NCBI GenBank assembly: GCA_023101885.1
Contig: JALPQD010000089.1
Span: forward strand, 171,087-235,086
Length of the DNA stretch: 64,000 nucleotides
Reading direction: 5' to 3'
From: Typhlomys cinereus
Taxonomy: Eukaryota; Chordata; Mammalia; Rodentia; Platacanthomyidae
Positions 1-11,065 of this stretch are shown here, one piece after another (position 1 is the first letter of the stretch; each line of letters starts with the position of its first letter). The notes under the pieces were generated by a model, which had not been told where the DNA came from, searched no databases, and was given only the letters and a program-made list of their open reading frames with translations. The translations under genes and the position numbers were made by a program.

Positions 1-138
1 TTGGGACGGGCTCAAGGTCGAGGCAGAGGACTGGAGAAGGGAAACTTGCTTTGCCTGTGAATCAAGACTCCATAACATCTATGTTAATTAGGCTAAAATC
101 CCACCCAGGAGCTTAGCAGGAGCCAGGGAGACAAAGTA

Positions 139-892
139 TGCTGCCCTGAGCCGCATGCTGTCCTGAGCCGCATGCTGTCCTGAGCCGCGTGCTGCCCTGA
201 GCCGCATGCTGTCCTGAGCCGCGTGCTGTCCTGAGCCGCGTGCTGTCCTGAGCCGCGTGCTGTCCTGAGCCGCGTGCTGTCCTGAGCCGCGTGCTGTCCT
301 GAGCCGCGTGCTGTGCTGAGCCCTGAGCTGCCCTGAGCCGCATGCTGTCCTGAGCCGCGTGCTGTCCTGAGCCGCGTGCTGTCCTGAGCCGCGTGCTGTC
401 CTGAGCCGCATGCTGTCCTGAGCCGCGTGCTGCCCTGAGCCTTGAGCTGCATGCTGTCCTGAGCCGCATGCTGTCCTGAGCCACATGCTGTCCTGAGCCG
501 CGTGCTGTCCTGAGCCGCGTGCTGTGCTGAGCCCTGAGCTGCCCTGAGCCGCATGCTGTCCTGAGCCGCGTGCTGTCCTGAGCCACATGCTGTCCTGAGC
601 CGCGTGCTGCCCTGAGCCTTGAGCTGCATGCTGTCCTGAGCCGCATGCTGTCCTGAGCCACATGCTGCCCTGAGCCGCATGCTGTCCTGAGCTGTCCTGA
701 GCCGCATGCTGTCCTGAGCCACATGCTGCCCTGAGCCGCATGCTGCCCTGAGCCACATGCTGTCCTGAGCTGTCCTGAGCCACGTGCTGTCCTGAGTCAC
801 GTGCTGTCAGAGCCGCATGCTGTCCTGAGCCGCATGCTGTCCAGAGCTGCATGCTGCCCTGAGCCACATGCTGTCCTGAGGCGCGTGCTGCA
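139..892. repeat. 17-bp GC-rich minisatellite, about 44 copies
   Basis: Tandem array with consensus unit TGCTGTCCTGAGCCGCA. Frequent variants are GCGTG for GCATG, CCACA for CCGCA and TGCCC for TGTCC. Some units are shortened or fused, as near 310, 437, 523 and 613. Because 17 is not a multiple of three, every frame cycles through the same peptide, so long open frames run through it in three minus-strand phases. These are not genes. The array is flanked by non-repetitive sequence on both sides. Confidence 0.95.
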
Positions 893-1089
893 TTCCGACC
901 AGAGCCTGCCCATAGGACCCCACAGCCACTCTAGGGGCCAAGCAGACAGCTGCCTGCCACTGGGGTGTGAACGTGCTGGCTGGGTTTTCTCAGTCTGAAA
1001 CCTGAAGGATCTCCAGCCACAGAGCACACAGGGACCCGGCCAGAAAGATTGGGAGACCACGTGACTGGACCTTCCCACCAAATCACCTC

Positions 1090-1112
1090 TGTGTGTGTGT
1101 CTGTGTGTGTCC

Positions 1113-1144
<32 letters not shown>

Positions 1145-2102
1145 ATGGGCATGTGTGTGTGTGTGCCTATATGTATATGTGTGTGTGTCTGTGTGTATAT
1201 ATGGGTGTGTATCTGTGTGTATGTTTCTGTGTGTGTCTGTGCATGTGTGTGTCTGTGTATGTGTATGTATATGTATGTGTGTATGTGTATATGTGTGTGT
1301 ATCTGTGTGTATGTTTCTCTGTGTGTGTCTGTGTATATATACGTGTGTATGTGTGTGTGTCCGTGTGCATGTGTGTGTATCTGTGTGTGTCTGTGTATAT
1401 ATGTGTGTATGTGTGTGTCTGTGTGTATATGTGTGTGTTTCTGTGTGTGTGTCTGTGTATATATGTGTGTATGTGTGTCTCTGTATGTGTCTGTGTGTAT
1501 ATGTGTGTATGTATCTTGTATACGTACCTGTGTGTTTGTGTGTGTGTATCTGTGTGTGTCTGTGTATTTGTCTGTGTGTGTCTATGTATATATATGCATG
1601 TGTGTCTGTGTATATGCATGTGTGTCTGTGTGTTTGTCTGTGTGTGTGTCTGTATATGCATGTGTGTTTGTGTGTGTATGTGTGTGTATATGCACGTGTG
1701 TGTATGTATATATATGCATGTGTGTGTATATGCATGTGTGTGTGTCTGTGTGTTTGTCTGTGTATATCTGTGTGTATATGCATGTGTGTGTCTGTGTGTA
1801 TGTTTCTCTGTGTGTGTCTGTGTATATATATTTATGTGTCTCTGTGTGTGCATCTGTGTGTGTATATGTGTGTGCATCTGTGTGTATGTTTCTGTGTATT
1901 TGTGTGTATGTTTCTGTGTGTTTGTGTGTGTGTCTGTGTGTGTATATGCGTGTGTGTGTCTCTCTGTGTGTGTGTCTGTATGTCTGTGTGTGTCTGTATG
2001 TCTCTGTGTGTCTGTATGTCTGTGTGTGTGTGTCTGTGTGTGTCTGTATGTCTGTGTGTGTGTGTGTGTGTCTCTGTGTGTGTCTGTATGTCTGTGTGTG
2101 TA
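1090..2102. repeat. Complex TG-rich microsatellite, about 1 kb
   Basis: A continuous alternating tract of TG dinucleotides broken by TATATG, TCTG, TGCATG and TTTC variants. The right third is dominated by a TGTGTCTGTATGTC-like unit. It is almost purely alternating purine-pyrimidine, so it could adopt left-handed DNA. Open frames on both strands (Cys/Val or His/Thr repeats) are low-complexity artefacts. Confidence 0.95.
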
Positions 2103-4344
2103 GGGGCATCATTACTAACCAGGCATGGGCCACAGGAGTCGACAGGGCTGCACATCATCCGGCTCCTGGAGCCCACCTTGGAGTGGCCAGGGTGCCCGCT
2201 CTTTATCACCCTCTCCTCAGATGTACTACAGTTTGCCAACCTGCCCGCATCTCCGTGAGGAGAAGAACCAGCTTGCCCGGTGACGCGCGCCAGGACTGCT
2301 CACGCCGGGCGTCACCAGCCGCAGGACTTGGCTTTGCATTTTGCTGTGTGGGAACTGCCCGGTGACCCCGCAAGAACGGCCTGGCCAGGGAGAGGCACCC
2401 ACCACCTCTGCACACAGAGCCGATTCCCGCCTCTGCATCTTACTTCAGCTGTCTGGGCTGGCAAGCCGAGCACAGACGTGAGGTCAGCCGCACAGGTGAC
2501 CCGGCCATGGGAGTCAGCGAGAGGTTCGCAGGGGGAGGGGAACGCTGCGGCTGGCGATGTCTGACGTCTCTGTGCTTCTGGCTGCTCGCCCAGGCTCCCG
2601 TGGGTAAGTCCCCCGCTGGACTTGGTCTGTCACTGGCTCCCGCATGGCGTGTGGTCCAGGAGAAGCTGACGCGTCGCGGGTGAGACAGGAGTCGAAGGGA
2701 GAAGGTCATGGAGGTGCGTGGACAGCGCCCGCGTGTTGGAACTTCCTCTTTCAGGTGATCGCTCCTGGCGCCACACGGCCTGGCCTTGTTCTCAGGACAA
2801 GATGCCGCTGGCCACCCTTGGGGCTGCAGTGCCTCTCGGGGTCCCCCAGTCTGGGTAGAGAGCGTGTGTCTCACTGAGTAAAGGAAAACTAGCATTGGCC
2901 CCGCCCAGCCGGGAAAACATCCTTCACTGGGCACTGAGCCAGGCCTGAGCCGCTGCCCGGGCTGAAGAAGGTTCCAACCCCTGTGCCCACCGCAGCCTGG
3001 TGCGGGGCTCACGATCGCCCCAACACCTCTCCGTCGGGGTCCTTCTCTCCTGTCCGTCCCGAGTTCCTCCTCTGGGCCTGTCCTGAAATGTATTCAGGGA
3101 CTGTTGGCAGCAAGCGGCTGCCTTTGTCTGGTGGCCCGGCCGAGCCGGACCCCACGGCCAGAGTCCCAACCGGGAGCCAACGCACGCCGACGTGAAACAG
3201 AACCGGCCAGCTGTGAGCGCCCATCCCTGCTGACCCCAGCACGGCCAGTCCTGGCCCGCGGGCAGAACGGCCAGCTCTGGAGCAGCACGAGACATTTGCC
3301 AGGGTCACTTCGGAGTCACAGGGCATCTGCCGGAGCTGGGGGCAGCGGGGCAGGGGATCTAGCGGTACTCAGCAAAGGGTCAGCTGCCCACACGCATTCA
3401 CTGTGTGAGAGGAAGAGGAAGAGGCTGGAGAGGAAGATGCCCTGCGCGGACCATGTGGACAGCCACCAGGGCATCCATCTGCAGGCGGCCAGGGGAAAGT
3501 TCTGGAAAGGGTTTGGGTACCTCTCTTGGGGATAGAGATAGAGGGACTTCCCAGGCCTCTCCCACCAGCGAATGGACAGGAGTCAGGCTTGGACCCAAGG
3601 GCGGAACAGAAACACCGAGAAAGGGGCTGGTGACCAGGCCCACGGCAAATGGAGCGGCAGCATGGGAGGGAGGCATCCCAGGGGAAACAGCCAGCAGCTG
3701 CGAGGGATGCGGGGCGGGTGGCGGGCCCAGATCCTGCTGGAACAGCAAGGGGCCCCTGAGGGGCAGAGCCAGGCTGCGCGTGCTGGAGGGGGAGGGCGGA
3801 GGGTCAGCGCGGAGCCCAGGAGGGCCCGGCCCTGTGGCTCTGTCCGCGGGGCCGACAGAGGAGTCTGTGGAGACGCGTCCACCTGCTCAGGTCCTGAGCA
3901 GGACGCACTGCACAGAAGGGCTCGCCCCGGGCAGGACGCGGGCTGTGAGGGCCGGAGAATAAGCACCAAGCTCTGACGTTAGCCAACACGAGCTGCCTCA
4001 CCAGAGCCGCGGGGAGGACGGGGTCCAGGGGACGGCGTCGACAGAGACCACATTCAGCAAGCTGGAGGCTGTGCCCACTTCATTCTGACTGGAAGATGGG
4101 GCGGCTACTAAATGCACCATGTGTCACCTTGCCTGCAAGGAGGGGGACACAGGGACAGAGTGGATAGACTCCCCAGGACACAGGAGCAGAGCGGCCACAC
4201 GTGGTCCTCATGTTTGCAGTGACTGGCACTTCAGCCTCCTCCCGGCAGGAAGGAAGGCTGTGCGGGTGCCCTGAGGGACCGTCCGAAGCCCACGTGCTCG
4301 CATGAAACGACCCACTGAGCCTGCCACCCTGAGCCCTCCCGGGG
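2103..4344. other. GC-rich unique sequence, no gene recognised
   Basis: Not tandemly repeated and no interspersed repeat recognised. Several overlapping open frames of 60-190 codons exist on both strands. They overlap one another, are rich in Arg, Pro, Ser and Gly as expected by chance in GC-rich DNA, and show no domain I recognise. Confidence 0.5.
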
Positions 4345-4349
4345 CTTCA

Positions 4350-4431
4350 CACACGCACACGCATATGCACACGCACACGCATATGCACACGCACACACAT
4401 ATGCACACGCACACACATGCACACACACATT
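4350..4431. repeat. 18-bp CA-rich short tandem repeat
   Basis: About four to five copies of CACACGCACACGCATATG, drifting to plain CACACA at the right end. Confidence 0.9.
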
Positions 4432-4559
4432 CCCTTTCCCTCACGGTCTGTCTGGCCCAGGATGCCATGGATCCAGTTGGAATTCTCTGGAAAATTTTGC
4501 AAGATCAACCTCGCTCATCCTGGAACCTTGGAAGCTTCCCACACAGCAGCCATCTCTGG

Positions 4560-5345
4560 GCTGTTCATTTTTCATTTTGATTTTTTTCAATAGTGCTGCT
4601 AATTGTGAGTTCACTGTCTTCAGTTTTCTCAAGTTGTTCAGAAAACGCTAATTTCGCTTCAGGACATTTGCCTACAGAGAGGGCGGGAAGAGCCACTGCT
4701 AACATCCCCTTTGTGTGCTGTGTTGAACCTCTGGTCGTTTGTTGGTCTTCGTGTTTCTGCTGACATTGACAGCACATCCGTGCACCCTGCTCTGCTAGAC
4801 GTGTGAGTCTAGGAAGCAGAAGTAGCTCATCTTCCCAAAGAACAAACTTCAGGTGCACTGACTTTCATCTGCAGTCAACCAAATTTTGCCTAATGGATTT
4901 TTGCTCTGCCTGTTTCTTCCTATGTTTTTTTTGGGGGTGGGGTGGCTTTGTGTTTTCCTTTTCAGACCTCCTTAGGGAAAGGATCCTTTCAAAGTATGAG
5001 TTTCCTCTAAATGGGCTTTACTGAACCCCACAGCTTTGGATCTGTGGTAGTTTCCTTAATTTTGCTCAACTGACAGATTTTCTGACGTGTGCTTCTAAGC
5101 GCGAGGGGGCTGACATGTGTGGGGAGTCGTACACGTGAAGTCTCATGTGCTAGAAGGCTGACACATGAAGACCCACACATGAGGAGGCCAACATGTGAGC
5201 CCCATGTGCTGGGGTTTCTCATATTCCTTCAAAATTGAGTCTTGGTTTTGCTCTATGGTAAGGACACACGGTCTGAATGATTTTAAACATGACATGTCCG
5301 TAGTGCCTGTTGGTCCGTTGTGTGATCTGTTGGCATAAATTCTGC
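4560..5345 (-). mobile_element. Old LINE-1 ORF2-region fragment, antisense
   Basis: AT-rich interval inside GC-rich surroundings. The stretch from about 4,990 to 5,085 resembles the complement of the L1 ORF2 region that reads as cellular DNA about CCTCTAA...ACCCCACA and is followed by T-rich sequence. Decay is heavy, with no long frame surviving. This is an identification by eye. A RepeatMasker alignment is needed for subfamily and exact ends. Confidence 0.4.
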
Positions 5346-6103
5346 ATTGGAAGTTAGCAAAGCCGACTCCAGGCCTGGCAGAGCTGTGGGTAGCGCCGTG
5401 GGCACCATAAGGGTTTGCTAAGGTACCATCAGGACAGCATGCCCAGGCTCCACCCCTGTAGTCACTTTGTTCCAAGAGCAACCTTGGCAACTTTCTTTGG
5501 CTTGTGTTTGCGCATATCTGACTGCTGGTCTCCGAGGGCCCAGGGAGGGGAGCCTGGGACTTGGCAATCAGCCAGACACCCAGACCACTTCCTGCCCGAT
5601 CACCCCTCTTGTCTCAACTCGTTCTATGGGTTTACTTCTTGACACTTCATTTGAGTCTGCATAGATCCCCATTGGCTCTTCTGTTCAGCATGTGACCAAG
5701 GAGAACAAGTTCAGCTCACCAACTCACTCAAACACTCTCAAGCGCGGCCCCACAGAAGAGCCGCTCATCCTTATTTAATGTCTCGCAAGCACCCCACGCC
5801 ATGTTATCCTTGGCTAATTCAAAGAGGATCCACATTCATACATTACATGCATTTCTCTTGCAAACGCATTATTGGCATTAAACTGAACTGATTAGTACCA
5901 TTATTTTTACAGTAAAATTAACACAATCTATGAAACAGCAGAATACAAACCTGTGGTCTGAAGGTGCGTTGGCTTAGAGTGACTATAGGACCCCCACCAG
6001 GGAGACGGTTACAGCAGAAGGCAGCATGAGGAGGCAGGGCGGTGGTCACACCACATGCTCAGGAAGACCCAAGGGAAGGGCACATTGTTCACACGTCCAA
6101 GCA
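5346..6103. other. Unique sequence, nothing recognised
   Basis: Mixed-composition sequence with an AT-rich patch around 5,850-5,940. No repeat, exon or regulatory structure could be supported. Confidence 0.4.
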
Positions 6104-6211
6104 CGGAACCAGCTCTCTGCGTCTCACCCACCCGCACGGAACCAGCTCTCTGGGTCTCACCCACCCGCACGGAACCAGCTCTCTGGGTCTCACCCACCCG
6201 CACGGAACGGC
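6104..6211. repeat. 33-bp minisatellite, about 3.3 copies
   Basis: Tandem copies containing GGAACCAGCTCTCTGGG followed by a CTCACCCACCCGCAC-type spacer. The 33-bp period is an exact multiple of three, so three plus-strand frames stay open with an 11-residue repeat. That is a consequence of the period and not evidence of coding. Confidence 0.9.
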
Positions 6212-6423
6212 CCCGCCCACCATGGGCTGGGTCTTCCCCCATCGTAGATGATGACCGTCCACAGGTGACTCAAGGGTCCTTCAGAGGCGTGTCTCGAGGC
6301 TCAGCTCTCAGTGGTTGACACCTCCTCTTGCCAGTGCAGCTGCGTGTGACACGTACCGCATGGACTTATTCACCTTCGGCGCGGAGCATCACTTCACACG
6401 TGCAAATGTGAGTTGTTCCACGG

Positions 6424-6717
6424 GCTCAAGTGTTTGCATCCTTACCTAATGTAGTGTCTGAGAAAGAGTGACACCTTCAGGAGGTGGAGCCTGGCCGCAG
6501 GAGGCCGGCTGGCCCCTCCCTCTTCCGCCAGCAGTCTGCCCGTGAGTCCCTGCTGGCTCGTCCTGCGTCCATGGTGACAGGCGCTGCCTGAGTCTCCTCT
6601 AGTTTCTGGTGCTGCTAGACCTTTTCCACCATAATGGTTGTATCTCCCCCATCTCCCTTTTCTCCCCTTAAGTTGTGTCTGAGTCTGTCTCACAGCAGGA
6701 AGAGTAGCTGTGACAAC
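6424..6717 (+). mobile_element. ERVL-MaLR (ORR1/MT-like) LTR, decayed
   Basis: Shows the MaLR order: a GTGTTTGCAT-type 5' part, AGGAGGTGGAGCC, a C-rich middle, and a 3' end of CCCCTTAAGTTGTGTCTG...TCTCACAGCAGGAAGAGTAGCTGTGACA read in short pieces. The 3' motif (leading into CACAGCA) recurs at 8,470-8,507 and in other LTRs here. It is probably a solo LTR, since no internal region is seen. Confidence 0.6.
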
Positions 6718-7103
6718 CGCTTCTTTTTTTTAGGGGGGGGGGTGAGTTCACGTCCTTCTGCTCTGTCTCGGAGGCATTTCCCAAAGCACCCTACAGCCCA
6801 CAGACCCTGGTGCTTCTATGAGCACGTCTTGTGCTACTTTAAGTCAGGTTCATGCATATCTCAGCTTGGGTTACATGGACTCTTGTCCTTCTTACTCTCT
6901 CCAGACATAGGAGCCTGCAGCTCCCCCTTCTCCAGCTCTAACCAGAGCAGCTGGGCTGAGCTGAAACAGGGGAGGGAGGGAAGGAGAGAGGGAGAGGGAA
7001 AGAGAGAGGGAGTCACAGTGGGTGACTTTGGCATCTCCTGCTCTCAGCCGAGTCCCTTGTTGTCCCCTGTTATGAAAGAGAATTCAGGACAACAGGAGAG
7101 TAT

Positions 7104-7352
7104 GGCTGGGGTGTGACTGGCATATGGTCAGTATGTGTTTGGCATGTGGCTGGTGTGTGACTGGCGTGTGGCTGGCATGTGGCTGGCATATAGTTGTCAT
7201 GTGGCTGGCGTGTGCCTGGTATGTGGCTGGCATGTGGCTGCTCTGTAGTTGCCATGTGGTTGGCATATACTTGGCATATGGATGGTGTGTAGTTGGCATG
7301 TGGCTGGTATGTAGTTGGTATGTGGCTGGCAGTGGCTGGCATGTGGCTAACG
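7104..7352. repeat. 11-bp minisatellite, about 22 copies
   Basis: Degenerate tandem copies of GGCTGGCATGT with AT, GTA and TT substitutions. Copies from 7,160 to 7,250 are the most regular. Confidence 0.9.
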
Positions 7353-8187
7353 TGTGCGCAGGGTGATGCCTGTCTGCCACAGCCTCAGGAAGGGACCTGC
7401 AGGGAGCTTTCAGCGGAAGTGCTCAGGGCCTGGTGGAATCAATGGTTCTCCTCAGTCATGGTTTGCATATGAAGAGAGGCACCGCCTTTGTTTACCATCT
7501 CAGGATGAAAGTTCCTGAAATATTTAAAAGTATTGATTCTGCATCCCCAGCATATTAAGAGGGAACGAAAAGTTATTCATATCCTCATTTTGTCACTTGC
7601 AAAAAGGGCTCAAGGGATGCACAGGGTTTCCTCATTGTCATCTGCAAAACCACAGACTGCAAACCCTTTCGGCCCTCTCAGCTAAGCAGCGGAGTGACTG
7701 AGCGCTTGGAACAGCTCCCCAAGCCTTCAGCGAGGAGGGAGCCCACGCTGTGCAGGGCCCTGGTGGCCACTCTGTGACAGAAGGGGCAGAGGGTGCTGAG
7801 GGAGGGGTGCGTGGCGGGGGAACAGGAGGCTTGCAAGCCAGAAGGCCACTGCAGGTGCGGCTGCAGGTATAGACCTGCGGACGTGGGCCACAAGCATGTC
7901 CTCAGGTGCAGACCTGCAGGCCACAGCAGGTACTGCAGCCTATAAGAGGAGCGGTCTCCGGAGCCCCCCTGCTGGGTACCAGCTTCCTTCTCACGGAACA
8001 GGACAATCGTCCTAGGCATGCCTGCCTGCAGAACTGCACAGCGGTGCATTGCAGCGCCTGCAGCCCCTTGCAGGCCTCTCTGCTGAGCTCTGGGAGCCCG
8101 CGGACTAAGTCAGCGCCCATGCTCACCCTCCCTGTCCGCTGGGCGTTGCCCCCATCATGCTTCAAATGCGAGCTGTCCCCACAGGCT
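7353..8187. other. Unique sequence, nothing recognised
   Basis: GC-rich from about 7,680. Two overlapping opposite-strand frames of 120-174 codons cover 7,678-8,430, but one runs into the adjacent LTR and neither resembles a known protein. Treated as non-coding. Confidence 0.4.
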
Positions 8188-8507
8188 CATGCGTTTGAAT
8201 CCCTCCTTAGTCGTGGTTTGGGACGGTCATGGCACCCGCGGGAGATGAGCCCTGCTGAGGGAAGGCAGTCGCATGGGTGGGTTTTGAGGTTGGGTAGCCC
8301 CACCCTGTGTCTGCTTTGCAGTTCACAGTGTGCAGCTAGTTCTCTCGGCACAGCCGCCTCCAGCTTCTGCAGCCAGACGGGCCTTTCCTGCCCTAAAGGA
8401 CCGTATCTCTCCTCTGGAACCATAAGCTGAACACATCTCCCTTTGCTCCCCGTAAGTTGCTGGAGTCTGTGTTGTCTCACAGCAGTGCAGAGAGTAGCCG
8501 GGACATC
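8188..8507 (+). mobile_element. ERVL-MaLR (ORR1-like) LTR
   Basis: Good match to MaLR LTR order: GTTTGAATCCCT near the 5' end, GGTTTGGGACGGTC, GGGTTTTGAGGTTGGGTAGC, a CTGCAGCC-rich middle, an ATAAGCTGAACACATC tail, CCGTAAGTTGCTGGAG and a terminal CACAGCAG...GCCGGGACA. Probably a solo LTR. The 174-codon frame overlapping it is fortuitous. Confidence 0.7.
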
Positions 8508-8535
8508 CACTCCAGCCCGAGTCAGACACAGGCGT

Positions 8536-8998
8536 GTAGCAGCACCGGACGCTAGGACTGGACAGCTAGACACAGACGTGCAGTGCACCGGATGCTAGGA
8601 CTGGACAGCTAGACACAGGCGTGCAGTGCACTGGACGCTAGGACTGGACAGCTAGACACAGACGTGCAGCGCATCGGACGCTGGACTGGACAGCTAGACA
8701 CAGACGTGCAGCGCATCGGACGCTAGGACTGGGCAGCTAGACACAGGCGTGCAGCACATCGGACGCTAGGACTGGACAGCTAGACACAGACGTGCAGCAC
8801 ATCGGACGCTGGGACTGGACAGCTAGACACAGACGTGCAGCGCATCGGACGCTAGGACTGGGCAGCTAGACACAGACGTGCAGTGCATCGGACGCTAGGA
8901 CTGGGCAGCTAGACACAGACGTGCAGTGCATCGGATGCTAGGACTGGGCAGCTAGACACAGACGTGCAGGCACATCGGACGCTAGGACTGGGCAGCTT
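8536..8998. repeat. 43-bp minisatellite, about 10.7 copies
   Basis: Units contain CGGACGCTAGGACTGG, then CAGCTAGACACAG and ACGTGCAG. Spacing of successive CGGA(C/T)GCT motifs is 42-44 bp. Copies are close to identical, with GGACAG/GGGCAG and CAC/CAT variants, implying recent homogenisation. Confidence 0.95.
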
Positions 8999-9949
8999 GC
9001 CCATTAGTGCCCAACCCCAGGGCAGGCTGCAGCAGGACTGGGCAGCAGCAAGACAAACGTAATGCCTGACTGAGCGGGTGCAGCATGCACCACTCAGTAG
9101 CGTCCCACAGAACCCAGATGACACACACACCAATGACAAGCAGCCTGCGGCCTGTAAGGGGTTCCTGACCCCACAGCGTGGTCGGACCTTTCTCAGAGGA
9201 GGGCCGTGTGCCCGCTGGCCCACCAGCAGATCCGTGCAGTCCAGCTCTTCCTACACATCCTTTCCCATCATTCCTCACACTACTCTGATGCCGGCCTTCC
9301 CTTCCGGCTGCCCATCGGTCAGCAGGAGCCGAGGAGCCCCCAGGCGCGGCAGGAGCCCCAAGAGTGACTGACACATCAGGGTGGCTCTTGGCCTTTCAGC
9401 CTGGGGTCGCCACAAGCCTCAGGGTCTCAGAATCCCTCGGGTAGGACCCTCGTGTTCCTCTGCACTGTGGCACTTGTCATGAGCTGAGGCCAACCCTCTC
9501 CCCGTGTCACACAGAGGGCCTGACGCAGTCCCCGCATGTCCTCCTGCGGCCCCGCAGCACACAGCCTGATGCTCCCAGGCACAAGCAGAATGAACGGACG
9601 GTGCGGCCTCTCCCAAGCAGCTCCTGCGCCTCTCGTCTCCCCCAAAGCCGAGGTGCAGCGCTGCAGTGAACTCTGACCTCTGGCCTGATGAGACCCTCCA
9701 GGACATCGCCCGGCCTGACCCCACAGGCTCAGCCCCCACCCCTAGCGCATCCCTGGAATGAGCGCCACCGCCTCTGTGGCTCCCTGGGCCGCACCAGACT
9801 GACTGTCTCTATTCCCTCAACAGCGCTCTCGGGTTAGAAGTCCTGCACCTCCTCCATTAGAGCCATTTACTTCTGATACTATTTATATAACATTTTAGAT
9901 TCCGTCTTTTAATTGTTGGATTCTACATAAAAACAAACTTGATATTTAC
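8999..9949. other. Unique sequence, nothing recognised
   Basis: GC-rich up to about 9,830, then AT-rich. The minus-strand frames over 9,419-9,739 show no recognisable domain. Confidence 0.4.
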
Positions 9950-10066
9950 CTTCTTCCAGCAATTGCTGTGGATGCGACTCATTAATTCCAATCATTTTTC
10001 TTTGACCTTTCTGAAGTTTCACCTCATCAAATACGTTGCATCCAAACAGTGAAGTTCTCGTCTTCC
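9950..10066 (-). other. Candidate isolated exon, unidentified
   Basis: On the minus strand an open frame in an AT-richer island ends at a consensus-like splice donor, AAG/GTAAAT, with the exon edge at 9,950. The reading is polar and protein-like, with a run containing LQKGQRKMIGINESH, unlike the low-complexity frames around it. The upstream side runs at once into the 54-bp minisatellite. An AG is available there but I see no good polypyrimidine tract. I do not recognise the protein. It could equally be a decayed repeat or chance frame. Confidence 0.2.
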
Positions 10067-10067
10067 A

Positions 10068-10310
10068 GCTCTGCTGACCCGCCCCCTGCCCCAGCATGCT
10101 GTCCAGGGGACCCCAAGTCCAGCTCTGCCGACCCGCCCCCTGCCCCAGCATGCCGTCCAGGGACCCCAAGTCCAGCTCTGCCGACCTGCCCCCTGCCCCA
10201 GCATGCTGTCCAGGGGACCCCAAGTCCAGCTCTGCCGACCCGCCCCCCTGCCCCAGCATGCCGTCCAGGGACCCCAAGTCCAGCTCTGCTGACCCGCCCC
10301 AGCATGCCAT
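10068..10310. repeat. 53/54-bp minisatellite, about 4.5 copies
   Basis: The motif CTCTGC(C/T)GACC starts at 10,069, 10,123, 10,176, 10,230 and 10,284. Each unit also carries CCCCAGCATGC and GGACCCCAAGTCCAGCTC. The last copy is truncated. The period near 54 keeps frames open by arithmetic, so the 100-180-codon frames here are not evidence of a gene. Confidence 0.95.
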
Positions 10311-10735
10311 GCAGTGTTCCCAGGTTGGGGCTAAAAATGCAGCCACTAAAAATGTGAAAGTGTCACCAAACGTGACACAGTCACATGGGCGATGTCCCAC
10401 CCCCACATCACAGAGCACGGGCTGCCAAGTGTTTTCTTGAACAAACACCAGTGTCTTCTGAAGGCGTCTGTGGCTCCTGAAGAGGTGGTTAGCGTGGCTC
10501 CTCTGATGTGGTCAGACACCGGCAGCTCGTCTTACACCAAGATGGAGGCGGCACACGGCCACACAGAGAATCCGAGTGCTCGTCCTAACAGTCTCGATAG
10601 CAGGGTGGCCAGCGCAGAGACGCCCGCCGTCCTTTCCTCGGTCCCCTGCTGGGCTTTGCTGGGCTCAGGCGTGACACAAGTGAACACATGCACTGCCTGC
10701 TCTGCGTGGAGTCGCTTCTGACGTGTATCGTCCTG
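10311..10735. other. Unique sequence, nothing recognised
   Basis: No repeat or coding feature could be supported. Confidence 0.4.
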
Positions 10736-11065
10736 CACATGTGCTAACTGGGTTTCTACCACTGAGTAACATCCCACCGTCTTCACCACTGTACAGTTCA
10801 TCACCAGCCATTCCGTATTCGACTTGTTTCTCCTCCGCTTCTTAGATTAGGGGTTATCTTTTTCTTCAGTTGCCTATGAATAGCAGGGGTACAAACATTC
10901 TTACACATGTCTTGGTGTGACATACGGCTCTCCCTCTGCTGGGGAAACACATAGGAGTGGTCTTGCTGGGTCCCGTGGTCTGCTGGGTCCTGTGGCTTCG
11001 CGTTGTCCCATGATCGACATGTGATCTATGCCTTGTTCAGTGAACTCACTATGTCTGCTGCAACT
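10736..11065 (-). mobile_element. Old LINE-1 3' region, antisense
   Basis: Carries complements of hallmark L1 segments in the expected order: ACTGAGTAACATCCCACC, then TACAAACATTCTTACACATG, then CACATAGGAGTGGTCTTGCT followed by GGGTC. The many substitutions suggest an ancient copy. Confidence 0.7.

Noticed and set aside
88..867. Long minus-strand frames (203-259 codons) at the left end
   Set aside because: They are read-throughs of a 17-bp tandem repeat in all three phases with the same cyclic peptide. No gene.
797..2365. His/Thr and Cys/Val frames up to 438 codons
   Set aside because: Translations of the TG-rich microsatellite on either strand.
7104..7352. CRISPR-like repeat spacing
   Set aside because: The repeats are contiguous 11-bp units with no unique spacers, and the genome is a mammal's.
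8536..8998. CRISPR-like array of 43-bp units
   Set aside because: The whole unit is conserved, with no variable spacer. It is a minisatellite.
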